DNA of 52,110 bases from RGIG5612 sp963589005 (GTDB lineage Bacteria > Bacillota > Clostridia > Lachnospirales > Lachnospiraceae), in NCBI GenBank assembly GCA_963589005.1, contig CAVAJR010000016.1, positions 1 through 52,110 of the forward strand. Reading direction: 5' to 3'. The notes beneath the pieces are model-generated. The model was not told the DNA's origin. It did not search any database and was given only the letters and a program-made list of their open reading frames with translations. Below, piece by piece: positions 34,951-43,344 of this stretch. Position 1 is the stretch's first letter. Every line of letters begins with the position of its first letter. Made by a program: the position numbers and the translations under genes.

Positions 34951-36780
34951 ATGGCACATAGACGAAGAAAGCCGAAAAGATCCGCAGGCTTAGGATATTT
35001 CATTATACTTTTTCTTATACTTGTTTTATTTGCAGCTGCAGCAGTATTTGTTTCGAAGAGATACGCTCCTTCCAAGACACTAGCAGACCTGGATGAATAT
35101 TATAATCTGAGCGAATATACAACATCGGATAGGGCAGCAGCCGGAAGCAATGAACTGGCTATCGTTATTGAAGATAAGATTCTCGACAGCGGCGATGCGG
35201 ACGAGTTCCGTGCCGTAAAAACCGATGACGGCAATGCGTATATAGCCATTTCTACTGCGCAGAAATACATAGACAGCCGGTTCTATGTGGACGAAAACGA
35301 AGGATATGTAATTCTTACTACGGCGGCAGATTCAATAACCTCCGCCATCGGCAGCAGCATTTATACAGAAGGCGGTGAGGATCATGATGCCGGATATGAG
35401 ATCGCTCGTTATATTGAGGGCGTTGTCTATCTGAATATGGATTTTATTGCAGATCACTCTACCGTAAAATATACAGTTCTGAGTGACCCGGGAAGGCTCT
35501 TCATTCAGCAGGAATCCCAGACTTATGATTACTGCACGGCAGACTCATCAACAAAGATACGTATGTATGCCGATAAGAAATCGTCTATAATCGCTGATGT
35601 AGAGAAAAGCAGCAAGCTTAAGGTGATCAGTCAGACTGATGGCTGGTATAAGGTTCTTGATGATTCAGGTCATATTGGCTATGTGCAGAGCAATTTCATG
35701 AGCGAGATCTCATCGGAGACAATCACATCAGATTATACCGAGCCGGAATATACTCATATAACGCTTGATGGCGACATCAATATGGTATGGCACGGCATTT
35801 ACTACTATGATGCCAATTACTACCTTGCAGATTATACATACAATATGACAGGAGTAAATGTTCTGGCACCTACATGGTTTTTATTTGCAGACACAGAAGG
35901 TACTATCTCGTCATATGCCAATCAGGAATATGTTGACTACGCTCATCAGCAAGGCTGGCAGGTTTGGGCAGTGCTGGAAGATCTGGACGGGGAATCCAGC
36001 GTTGATATAGTCACATATACATCAAAGCGAAAGTCTGTTATCTCGCAAATCGTAAATGAATGCCTGACATATGGCATTGACGGAATAAATGTTGACCTTG
36101 AGCAGATAACCTCTGATGAGGGCAATGATTTTATACAGTTTATAAGAGAACTGTCAGTTGAATGCCGCAAGAACAATCTGATCCTGTCAGTCGACGATTA
36201 TGCGCCATACAGCTATAATGCATATCGCCATACTGACGAGCAAAGCAGGGTCGCTGACTATGTTGCAATTATGACTTATGATGATTATGTCGGCACAGGC
36301 ACGGCCGGACCTAACTCAAGTCTTTCATTTGTTGAAGAGGTTCTGGATCTGTGTACTACAACTGTTGATATGGACAGACTGATCATTGGTCTTCCATTCT
36401 ATTCAAGAGTTTGGTACGTATATACTGACGGAACTATCAACAGTGAAACTCTGGATATGAGTGGTGTTGAAGATCTTGCTGCCAATTACGGACTTACATT
36501 CGAATGGCAGGAGACAAATGGATATGACTACGTCGAATATGATTATAATGGCGGAACCGCAAGACTGTGGTATGAAAACGCCAAATCACTTCAGGCGAAG
36601 ATGCAGCTTATCAATCAATATGGTGTCGCCGGAGTTGCAGGATGGAGGCTCGGACAGGAGACATCTGATGTATGGGCCGTACTTTCAACGATCAATGATA
36701 CAACTGCTGCAGGCGGTGCAGAGACTAATACAGACGAGTTAACCGACGAGGAAGCAGTGCAAAATGATGCTGAGGGTTAA
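34951..36780 (+). CDS. Membrane-anchored GH18-family protein with SH3b-like domain
   Basis: A 609-residue protein. A basic N-terminus (RRRKPKR) and one helix (about 13-35) anchor it. The middle has a copper-amine-oxidase-like or SH3b domain (about 188-250: TKIRMYADKKSS..., GWYKVL, GHIGYV). The GH18 barrel follows, with DxxDxDxE (DGINVDLE, 377-384; catalytic E384). It resembles spore or cell-wall hydrolases that cut glucosamine polymers (YaaH/YkvQ-like). Its substrate is not determined. It is followed after 16 bases by tadA. AAGGGGGA precedes the start. Confidence 0.88.
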   Translation: MAHRRRKPKRSAGLGYFIILFLILVLFAAAAVFVSKRYAPSKTLADLDEYYNLSEYTTSDRAAAGSNELAIVIEDKILDSGDADEFRAVKTDDGNAYIAISTAQKYIDSRFYVDENEGYVILTTAADSITSAIGSSIYTEGGEDHDAGYEIARYIEGVVYLNMDFIADHSTVKYTVLSDPGRLFIQQESQTYDYCTADSSTKIRMYADKKSSIIADVEKSSKLKVISQTDGWYKVLDDSGHIGYVQSNFMSEISSETITSDYTEPEYTHITLDGDINMVWHGIYYYDANYYLADYTYNMTGVNVLAPTWFLFADTEGTISSYANQEYVDYAHQQGWQVWAVLEDLDGESSVDIVTYTSKRKSVISQIVNECLTYGIDGINVDLEQITSDEGNDFIQFIRELSVECRKNNLILSVDDYAPYSYNAYRHTDEQSRVADYVAIMTYDDYVGTGTAGPNSSLSFVEEVLDLCTTTVDMDRLIIGLPFYSRVWYVYTDGTINSETLDMSGVEDLAANYGLTFEWQETNGYDYVEYDYNGGTARLWYENAKSLQAKMQLINQYGVAGVAGWRLGQETSDVWAVLSTINDTTAAGGAETNTDELTDEEAVQNDAEG

Positions 36781-36796
36781 CATTCAGTTATAATTT

Positions 36797-37273
36797 ATGA
36801 AGAAATTAACCGATGAAGAAAAATATATGAAAGAGGCTCTGAAGCAGGCGAAAAAGGCTATGTCCATCGGTGAGGTTCCTATCGGCTGTGTAATAGTATA
36901 TCAGGACAAAATCATTGGCCGCGGATACAACAGGCGTATGACAGACAGGACTGCATTGGCTCACGCAGAAATAACAGCTATCAGAAGGGCCAATAAGATT
37001 ATCGGTGACTGGCGGTTGGATGACTGCAAGATGTATGTCACTCTTGAGCCATGTCAGATGTGTGCCGGAGCAATTGTTCAATCAAGAATTGCCGAGGTAT
37101 ATATCGGTGCCATGAATCCGAAGGCAGGCTGCGCCGGAAGCATCCTGGATCTGCTCCATGTAGATAAGTTCAACCATCAATGTCATGTTGAAAGCGGAAT
37201 CCTAAGTCAGGAATGTTCCCAACTGCTGACTTCATTTTTCCGAGAACTCAGAACCGGCTCACTTACAAGATAA
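36797..37273 (+). CDS. tadA: tRNA-specific adenosine deaminase
   Basis: A 158-residue zinc deaminase converting A34 to inosine in tRNA(Arg). The signatures HAE (H56, E58) and PCQMC (C86, C89) are intact, with VPIGCVIV near the N-terminus. It is 16 bases after the GH18 gene, with a poor RBS of its own, so it may be translated by coupling. A strong bidirectional terminator follows. Confidence 0.95.
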   Translation: MKKLTDEEKYMKEALKQAKKAMSIGEVPIGCVIVYQDKIIGRGYNRRMTDRTALAHAEITAIRRANKIIGDWRLDDCKMYVTLEPCQMCAGAIVQSRIAEVYIGAMNPKAGCAGSILDLLHVDKFNHQCHVESGILSQECSQLLTSFFRELRTGSLTR

Positions 37274-37290
37274 AATTCATACTAAACCTA

Positions 37291-37338
37291 AAAATCGCAT
37301 ACTCAATGCATGAATAGTGCATGAGCATGCGATTTTTT
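37291..37338. terminator. Bidirectional terminator between tadA and the malic enzyme gene
   Basis: AAATCGCAT (37292-37300) pairs with ATGCGATTT (37327-37335); an inner CTCA.TGCA/TGCATGAG extends the stem. Six T follow on the right and five A precede on the left, so it can serve both converging genes. Confidence 0.85.
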
Positions 37339-37378
37339 ATTGTTTGTGCCTTAAGGGCACGCGATTTTGTCTATATTC

Positions 37379-38551
37379 TCAGATTCTGGCTACGCCTGTA
37401 TCCCTTGCAGCCTTAGCCACTGCCTTGGCAACAGCCTCCCCTACTCTAGGATCAAATGCCGCCGGAATTATATAGTCCTCGTTCAATTCCTCATCGGTGA
37501 TCAGTTCAGCAAGTGCATACGCCGCTGCAATCTTCATCTCTTCATTAATCTCGCTGGCCCTGACATCGAAGGCTCCTCTGAATATACCAGGGAATGCTAA
37601 TACATTGTTGATCTGGTTCGGATAATCAGAACGACCCGTTGCGCATACCTTAGCGCCGCCTGCCTTAGCCTCATCCGGGAAAATCTCCGGTACAGGATTA
37701 GCGCAGGCAAATATTATTGCATCTCGAGCCATTGTTTGAACCATTTCTTTGGTGAGCTTGCCCGGAGCTGAAACGCCGATAAATACATCTGCACCCTTAA
37801 CGACATCTTCAAGCTGTCCCTTGATCTTATTAGGGTTGGTAATCTTAGCCATTGCTGCCTTGGCTGGATTGAGACCGTCTCGTCCGTCGTATATCGCTCC
37901 TGAACGGTCACACATTGTAATATCCTTTATACCATAATTTACCAGCAGCTTCGTGATGGCTGTTGCTGCAGCACCTGCACCGCTTACTGCAATTCTTATA
38001 TCTTCCTTTTTCTTGCCTACTACCTTAAGTGCATTCATGATGCCTGCTAACGTAATAACAGCTGTACCATGCTGGTCATCGTGGAATATTGGAATATCGC
38101 ATTTTGCCTTGAGTTTTTCTTCTATTTCAAAACATCTCGGAGCTGAGATATCTTCAAGGTTAACGCCCCCGAAGCTTCCTGAGATGAGATAAACTGCATT
38201 AACAAATTCATCCACATCCTTAGTCTTAATGCATAAAGGAAATGCATCAACACCGCCGAATTCCTTGAAGAGTACACATTTGCCCTCCATAACAGGCATG
38301 CCCGCCTCAGGACCTATGTCACCCAGACCCAGCACTGCAGTTCCGTCGGTAATAACTGCACACAGATTCCATCTTCTGGTGAGCTCGTAAGACTTGTTGA
38401 TATCCTTCTGGATTTCAAGACAAGGCTGTGCAACACCCGGTGTATATGCCAATGACAAGTCCTCCTTGCCCTTAACCTGCACTCTGGAAATTACTTCGAT
38501 TTTGCCCCTTTTCTCCTTGTGTAATTCAAGGCTCTGCTCTGCGATAGTCAT
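37379..38551 (-). CDS. NAD-dependent malic enzyme
   Basis: A 390-residue oxaloacetate-decarboxylating malate dehydrogenase of the short bacterial type. Family motifs: SLAYTPGVAQPC, VITDGTAVLGLGDIGPEAGMPVMEGK, FHDDQHGTAVI, and the Rossmann GAGAAA. Converts malate to pyruvate and CO2. ATG at 38551 follows GGAGAAAATC; longer in-frame starts (38563, 38587) lack an RBS at the right distance. Downstream of it lies the terminator shared with tadA. Confidence 0.94.
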   Translation of the reverse strand: MTIAEQSLELHKEKRGKIEVISRVQVKGKEDLSLAYTPGVAQPCLEIQKDINKSYELTRRWNLCAVITDGTAVLGLGDIGPEAGMPVMEGKCVLFKEFGGVDAFPLCIKTKDVDEFVNAVYLISGSFGGVNLEDISAPRCFEIEEKLKAKCDIPIFHDDQHGTAVITLAGIMNALKVVGKKKEDIRIAVSGAGAAATAITKLLVNYGIKDITMCDRSGAIYDGRDGLNPAKAAMAKITNPNKIKGQLEDVVKGADVFIGVSAPGKLTKEMVQTMARDAIIFACANPVPEIFPDEAKAGGAKVCATGRSDYPNQINNVLAFPGIFRGAFDVRASEINEEMKIAAAYALAELITDEELNEDYIIPAAFDPRVGEAVAKAVAKAARDTGVARI

Positions 38552-38587
38552 GATTTTCTCCATTCGTATTATAAATATTTCAGCCAC

Positions 38588-38696
38588 GGTTCAGGCAAAC
38601 AGATGAGCTTGCTCGTGTGTTCGTCTATGCACCGGACAGGCTAAAAAGCACATGCATGCCGGGTGTCCTCCCCAAATGCAAATGCCGTTGCTTCAA
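38588..38696. repeat. Diverged copy of the dispersed intergenic element
   Basis: GAGCTTGCTCGTG, CCGGACAGGCTAAA and the stretch GCATGCCGGGTGTCCTCC...AAATGCAAATGCCGTTG follow the order and partial sequence of the block at 3016-3072 (ACAGGCTAAA, GGAC..GTCC, AATGCGAATGTCGTTG). Similarity is partial, so the relation is inferred. Confidence 0.45.
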
Positions 38697-38699
38697 CAA

Positions 38700-38844
38700 A
38701 AATAAAATACCCCGGCAAACGGCTACTCCCAGGCTTCCCAACGTCACATGAAAGGTTCCACTTAGTGCTGCTTCGTTCCCGACCTGACACGATTCATGGA
38801 TTTCCATTGCATTGGACCCGGGCATCAAACACCGCCACCGAGGC
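38700..38844 (-). ncRNA. ffs: Signal recognition particle RNA (small bacterial type)
   Basis: Leftward transcript of about 145 bases. The SRP helix-8 signature is clear: GTCAGGTCGGGAA followed by GAAGCAGC, then ACTAAGTGGAACC and TCATGTG, as in bacterial SRP RNA. The 5' end CCTCGG can pair with the 3' end CCGGGG, and a T-rich run (ATTTTATTTTTG) follows. A canonical promoter lies just upstream. There is no room or sequence for the Alu domain, so it is the short, 4.5S-like form. It functions with Ffh in targeting membrane and secreted proteins. Confidence 0.88.
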
Positions 38845-38850
38845 AGACGT

Positions 38851-38879
38851 ATTATAGACGAACATTGCTTATCAGTCAA
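38851..38879 (-). promoter_or_regulatory. Promoter of the SRP RNA gene
   Basis: Leftward TTGACT (38874-38879), a 17-base spacer, and TATAAT (38851-38856). Transcription would start about 38844, matching the 5' end of the folded SRP RNA. The -35 lies 24 bases from the stop of the neighbouring isomerase-like gene. Confidence 0.85.
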
Positions 38880-38902
38880 GCTGTGCCGTCAGCAGCCTAC
38901 TC

Positions 38903-39862
38903 TCAATCGTCAATATATTTATGAAAAATTGACGAGAAACGCTCCAGCTGCTGCCATGCGTCAATATCTACATCGAAATGATGTCCCTCATATTCTGCAG
39001 CAATATACCCTTCATATCCCAGTGCCTTGATCCTCGGCAGAATCTTCTCAAATGGTATGCAGTCATCGTGCTCACCGTCTTCAAGATAGTAAAATTTGCC
39101 ATGTATATATGGAGAGATCGGGATAAGCAGATCCAGAGCATCAACGCTGCAATGTGTATATCCCTCGAACAGATCCTCTACGCAGCCCATCTCAACCTCG
39201 TTCAGATCCAATGCATTTGCAGCCTCAGGCTTTTCCCGCTTATCAACAAGTTCCATGATCTCGGCTATCTTCTCACGGCGGCATCCGGCCTGGAGCATTA
39301 CATCCATATATAACTTATGAGGTGATGTCTGGAAAATGCTGAAGTCCGGCACTACCCCCAGCCAGCCCTTGCCTTCTGTATACATCATCTCAATGTATTG
39401 TTTCCATACCGGAACATCCGGATTGTGAGGATGGTGCATTTCGATGGCCAGCTTTACGCCTAATTTCTCGCACCACGGAATCATCTCCCGCAGAATCTCC
39501 GGTGATATTGCGTGCTGCGTTCTTACCAGCGGAAATCCTGCCTTCTTGGCATATACCATGTCGTTGATGGTATATTGCATGATCTCCTCGCGGGTCAGAT
39601 CTCTATCCGAACGGATGCCCATGTCGATATATGCGCTCCAACATACCGGTTCTAATTCATATTTGGCTATCAGCTCTCGAAACCAACTGAGCCATTCATC
39701 ACTTATAAATGGATATTCCGGAGCCATCTGTGCCGGAATAAACTCAATGCCTTTATATCCCATCTTATGCAGCTCGGACAGGCATTCCTCTAATGTGCGG
39801 CGTTCTGTCACGTATTCGCTGGTCAGGCTGTATAATGTTGTTGCAATTTTTATTTTACTCAT
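38903..39862 (-). CDS. Probable C-glycoside deglycosidase alpha subunit (TIM-barrel, isomerase/epimerase-like)
   Basis: A 319-residue xylose isomerase-like TIM-barrel protein. Likely metal ligands are E141 (AIEMHHPHN), D173 (VVPDFS), H254 (YIHGKF) and E290 (AAEYEGHH); H143/H144 could act as base. These fit the sugar phosphate isomerase/epimerase superfamily. The upstream partner is a DUF6379-type protein, and this pairing is the hallmark of C-C bond-cleaving C-glycoside deglycosidases (DgpB/DgpC-like). It would act on a 3-oxo-glycoside. The required oxidoreductase (DgpA-like) is not in the window. AGGGG precedes the start. Confidence 0.75.
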   Translation of the reverse strand: MSKIKIATTLYSLTSEYVTERRTLEECLSELHKMGYKGIEFIPAQMAPEYPFISDEWLSWFRELIAKYELEPVCWSAYIDMGIRSDRDLTREEIMQYTINDMVYAKKAGFPLVRTQHAISPEILREMIPWCEKLGVKLAIEMHHPHNPDVPVWKQYIEMMYTEGKGWLGVVPDFSIFQTSPHKLYMDVMLQAGCRREKIAEIMELVDKREKPEAANALDLNEVEMGCVEDLFEGYTHCSVDALDLLIPISPYIHGKFYYLEDGEHDDCIPFEKILPRIKALGYEGYIAAEYEGHHFDVDIDAWQQLERFSSIFHKYIDD

Positions 39863-39987
39863 AATCTAAACCCCTGTTATTCAAGGCTTTTTCCGTAGCC
39901 CCTGCTTTTGTTTACTTGACACTATCATCATATTGTTATAATAAATGCAGATTTTTAAGATATTCCCTTATTCGACTGATCCTATGA

Positions 39988-40416
39988 TCACTCCACCATT
40001 AGGGTCTTCTGACCTATGTTGTTCCAAACAAGGTACTGCCCGAAATATCCCGTATACGGAATGCGGTGGTACATCGTTACCTTAACATCATGCTGTCCCG
40101 GCTCTATATCCTGACCTATCACTTTAAGCTGTGCATCCTCCAGCACGAACCAATATTCCCTGTGCAGGTCCTTCAGTTCGTCCAGCATGAATTCCTTACC
40201 CTTCAGACAAAATCTGATATTTTCCTCCGGTACCACTGTTCCATCCACTTCCAACGACAACGATTCTATACAGCTCAGAAATGTTCCGCGGTAGGACGGA
40301 TATCTGATAACAAATGAATATCCCAGATATTCTCCTTCCGCATAGATTTTCTCTATACTCTCCCGCGGAATAAAGAGCCTGTCATACTGAAATCCCTTTA
40401 CTGATACTTTTCCCAT
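39988..40416 (-). CDS. Probable C-glycoside deglycosidase beta subunit (DUF6379-like)
   Basis: A 142-residue beta-sandwich-like protein. Segments YRGTFLSCIESLSLEVDG, EYWFVLEDAQL, GQHDVKVTMYHRIPY resemble DUF6379/CGD beta subunits as I recall them. It precedes the alpha subunit by 125 bases on the same strand. In known enzymes the small subunit is needed for activity. GGGAG supports the start. A possible promoter TTGAAA-N18-CATAAT lies about 80-120 bases upstream. Confidence 0.7.
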   Translation of the reverse strand: MGKVSVKGFQYDRLFIPRESIEKIYAEGEYLGYSFVIRYPSYRGTFLSCIESLSLEVDGTVVPEENIRFCLKGKEFMLDELKDLHREYWFVLEDAQLKVIGQDIEPGQHDVKVTMYHRIPYTGYFGQYLVWNNIGQKTLMVE

Positions 40417-40662
40417 CTCTTGCTTCTCCCTTCTGATTTCCTAATGAATCTCGGTCGCGTCATATTGCAATTGTCATTTGTATTTATGCCATATGTTAAC
40501 CTTTATTATGATATTTCAATCCGATCAGTTTCAAAAGTCGATTTGTTGCCAATTCTCAATGGTTTTCTTGCATTTTTTGCAGCTGCCTTGTCATCAGCAA
40601 GACGCGTGAATTGAATTAGCGCATCTTCTCACAAATGTAGGCATCAAAATTCAATTTAAGTA

Positions 40663-40691
40663 TAGACACCAACTTCTATCTTTCATATAAT
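40663..40691 (+). promoter_or_regulatory. Promoter and structured leader of rubrerythrin
   Basis: TAGACA (40663-40668), a 17-base spacer and TATAAT (40686-40691). The leader of about 115 bases holds a GCCGATATCGGC palindrome near 40747 and a CGCCAT/ATGGCG hairpin (about 40779-40796) next to the ribosome-binding site. The rest of the 396-base gap 40417-40812 holds nothing else I can name. Confidence 0.65.
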
Positions 40692-40812
40692 CCAATCAGG
40701 ATTTATTCCTAATACATCGTGATTTGCTCTTGCATACAGCGATGCCGCCGATATCGGCAGGTCTGTATCATTACAAGCGCCATTTTTGTATGGCGAGAAA
40801 GGAAATGCACCT

Positions 40813-41358
40813 ATGAACAATACTACGAAATATGCCGGAACTCAGACGGAAAAGAATCTGTGGGAGGCCTTCTCCGGCGAATCTCAGGCTCGCAACAAAT
40901 ATACCTACTTCGCATCTGTTGCCAAAAAACAGGGCTTCGAACAGATTGCAGCGCTGTTCTTGAAAACAGCAGAAAATGAGAAAGAACATGCCAAGCTTTG
41001 GTTTAAAGAATTAAATGGTATAGGGGATACTGCCGAAAATCTCGCTGCAGCCGCCGATGGCGAAAACTATGAATGGACGGATATGTATGAAGGCTTTGCC
41101 AAAACTGCTCAGGAAGAGGGTTTCCCGGAACTGGCTGAGCGTTTCCGTTTGGTAGCGGCCATAGAGAAACATCATGAGGAGCGTTATCGCGCTCTGCTTC
41201 ATAATGTGGAGATGGCAGAAGTATTTGCCAAAAGTGAAGTGAAGGTATGGGAATGCCGCAATTGCGGACATATCGTAGTCGGTGAGAAGGCTCCTGAGGT
41301 CTGTCCTGCCTGCCAGCATCCTCAGAGTTATTTTGAGCTTCACGCAGAAAATTATTAA
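40813..41358 (+). CDS. Rubrerythrin
   Basis: A 181-residue non-haem iron protein that reduces hydrogen peroxide in anaerobes. The diiron four-helix part shows GESQARNKYTYFA, ENEKEHA and EKHHEERY; the C-terminal rubredoxin domain has CxxC (CRNCGH) and CPACQHP. ATG at 40813 is preferred to in-frame 40786 by protein similarity and AAGGAA upstream. Downstream of it are strong hairpins. Confidence 0.95.
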   Translation: MNNTTKYAGTQTEKNLWEAFSGESQARNKYTYFASVAKKQGFEQIAALFLKTAENEKEHAKLWFKELNGIGDTAENLAAAADGENYEWTDMYEGFAKTAQEEGFPELAERFRLVAAIEKHHEERYRALLHNVEMAEVFAKSEVKVWECRNCGHIVVGEKAPEVCPACQHPQSYFELHAENY

Positions 41359-41370
41359 AGTGATCTAGCT

Positions 41371-41414
41371 GTCAGCAATCATTTGCTGACATGCTTAGTC
41401 AAATGATTGCTGAC
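41371..41414 (+). terminator. 15-bp inverted repeat with alternative hairpin
   Basis: GTCAGCAATCATTTG (41371-41385) and CAAATGATTGCTGAC (41400-41414) are perfectly complementary. The left arm can instead fold with TTGCTGAC at 41383-41390. Two mutually exclusive folds are therefore possible. It lies 13 bases after the rubrerythrin stop. Confidence 0.6.
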
Positions 41415-41420
41415 CAAAAC

Positions 41421-41452
41421 AGTGGGCTGCAGATGCAGCCCACTGAATTTTA
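41421..41452 (+). terminator. Intrinsic terminator of rubrerythrin
   Basis: AGTGGGCTGC (41421-41430) pairs perfectly with GCAGCCCACT (41435-41444), followed by GAATTTTAAT. It is the main terminator for the rubrerythrin transcript. Confidence 0.8.
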
Positions 41453-41581
41453 ATATACGAAACATGTCGCTCAGGTGGATTTTATTTGCTGTTTTCGTCA
41501 GCTGCTCTTTCTCCACCCGAGGCAAGATCCTCAACTTCTGTTATAAATTCCTGCCGATAGAGCAATGACACCCTTCTGATG

Positions 41582-42322
41582 TTATTTCCCAGATAACTTT
41601 CTTGTTCCATCCGGTTCATACTTCTGATAAAACTTCTTTGAATATTTCTCAGAATCGTAATAGTATGCCCGGCTGCTGAAGGTTTTAAGATTTACGTTAT
41701 TAAGTACAGTTCCCAACACCTTACAGCCTGTGTTGTTGATAGCCTCAACCACGGACTTGATCTCTTTTCTTTTGCCTCGCTTATATGACACCACCAGAAG
41801 TGCCCCGTCACAGTGTCTTGCAACTTCCAGACCATCTACTATCATGCCTACGGGTGAAGTATCCACCAACACAATATCATATCTGTCTCTTAACTGAAGC
41901 AGAAGTTTTTCCAGGTAATTGGATGAAAGCAGGGGCAGCGAACTCTCTACGGTCCTTCCTACAGGCACAATATACGCATTCTCAATATTTGTTTCGTATA
42001 TAACATCAGATGAACTGCACAATCCTGCCAGATAATCTGCCAGACCTTTGTTTTGGTCTCCATCGTAATCGAATTCTACCATTCTTTGTATAGATGAACG
42101 ACGCAGGTCTGCATCTACAAGCACCACCTTCTTCTTAAGGCTTGCAAATGTTCTCATCATATTAAGCGTTATATAGCTCTTGCCCTCATTAGCATATCTG
42201 CTGGTTACCAGCACGACTTTATTCTGGTCACCGCAATATATCAGATTGGTGCACAAAGTATTCATAGACTCGGTGCATAGGTAATCCAGTTCCGGGAAGT
42301 TCTTAATCTCCAAATGTTTCAT
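41582..42322 (-). CDS. CpsD/CapB-type tyrosine-protein kinase
   Basis: A 246-residue BY-kinase. Walker A is ANEGKS (44-49), Walker A' VVLVDADLR (66-74), Walker B IVLVDTSP (150-157). The C-terminus carries a tyrosine cluster (Y220-Y222, Y227, Y232, Y235), the autophosphorylation site region. It works with the membrane activator CpsC encoded just upstream; their reading frames overlap by four bases. The pair regulates polymer length in capsule or exopolysaccharide export. No polymerase genes follow. Confidence 0.92.
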   Translation of the reverse strand: MKHLEIKNFPELDYLCTESMNTLCTNLIYCGDQNKVVLVTSRYANEGKSYITLNMMRTFASLKKKVVLVDADLRRSSIQRMVEFDYDGDQNKGLADYLAGLCSSSDVIYETNIENAYIVPVGRTVESSLPLLSSNYLEKLLLQLRDRYDIVLVDTSPVGMIVDGLEVARHCDGALLVVSYKRGKRKEIKSVVEAINNTGCKVLGTVLNNVNLKTFSSRAYYYDSEKYSKKFYQKYEPDGTRKLSGK

Positions 42323-43176
42323 CCCTCATGCCTCCCGTTTCTTGCAGCTCTCTTCTTGGTCATAAGAGGTACCACTCCCAGCGTAGGTACGCCTGAATAT
42401 TTGGCAACATCCTCCGGTGACTTTGGACGATCATCCAGTACAAACATTACTATAGCTATACATACAGCAAGGAAAAATCCTGCCATCAATCCCATCAGTA
42501 CATAATGTAACGGCCCCGAACTGATCGGTAATTCCGGCACCTTTGCTGTTGAGAATATAGATGGCGTCGCTGTTTCCATCTTGCTCTCAATAAATTCCTT
42601 GGCAGCTTCTACATATGCATTTGCCAGAGCTGCTGCCATCTGTGGATCTGTGTCCCTAACCGTTATATATATCACTCTGGTATTGCTTGGAATTGCTATC
42701 GTGAGTTTAGATTGAAGCTTCGCATCGCTGTAATCTAAACCAAGTTTCTCTCTTACTGCCTCATGAACCTCCCAGGTCTTAAACACTTCGGTGTAATCTA
42801 CCGATAACTGCGAACCCACCTGCAGGTCAGACACACTCGTACTTGTAGATTTAGAATCGTCCCTTGATATTACATACAGCTTCGATGTAGCTGAATATAT
42901 CGGAATCGTATAGAACCTAGCATACAATCCGCCAATAGCTGCTCCGATAACCGCCAGGATAATTATAAGCTTAAATTTTTCCAACAAATAGATGAACAGT
43001 TCCTTTAAGTCTATCGTCTGGGGCATAGGTCCGTCTGATCTGTTCGTCTTAAAAGCATCGTTCTTCTTCTCTTCATCTACGACATTCTTAACAGCTCTTG
43101 TAAGTAACTGCTCGATGTTCATACTGTCATCAGAACCCTGATTGCTGCTGTGATATGTTTCATTATCTATCGCCAT
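42319..43176 (-). CDS. CpsC/Wzz-type chain-length regulator and kinase activator
   Basis: A 285-residue membrane protein. Helices at about 65-85 and 230-255 bracket an extracellular part; the C-terminal DDRPKSPEDVAKYSGVPTLGVVPL follows the Wzz pattern. It activates CpsD and affects chain length. ATG at 43176 follows AAGGA; 43197 is the longer alternative. Two-gene operon with the kinase. Confidence 0.9.
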   Translation of the reverse strand: MAIDNETYHSSNQGSDDSMNIEQLLTRAVKNVVDEEKKNDAFKTNRSDGPMPQTIDLKELFIYLLEKFKLIIILAVIGAAIGGLYARFYTIPIYSATSKLYVISRDDSKSTSTSVSDLQVGSQLSVDYTEVFKTWEVHEAVREKLGLDYSDAKLQSKLTIAIPSNTRVIYITVRDTDPQMAAALANAYVEAAKEFIESKMETATPSIFSTAKVPELPISSGPLHYVLMGLMAGFFLAVCIAIVMFVLDDRPKSPEDVAKYSGVPTLGVVPLMTKKRAARNGRHEG

Positions 43177-43344
43177 AGGCTTCCTTTCTGCTATCATCCG
43201 ATTATATATGCTACGATGCTAATAACTAGCCACATCTGTATTTATTTATATACGACAAGACATCCATGAGGTCTAAATCTCCATTGAAGCCGCCTTATCG
43301 TAGGACGTAATCATCTTCTAACCTTGTACCGCCCTGAGGCTGCA

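Noticed and set aside
38625..38879. Short leftward open frame
   Set aside because: It overlaps the SRP RNA and its promoter, and its protein is meaningless.
39910..39945. Promoter-like TTGACA...TATAAT between the two CGD genes
   Set aside because: It reads rightward, against both genes, and the spacer is about 15 bases; probably chance.
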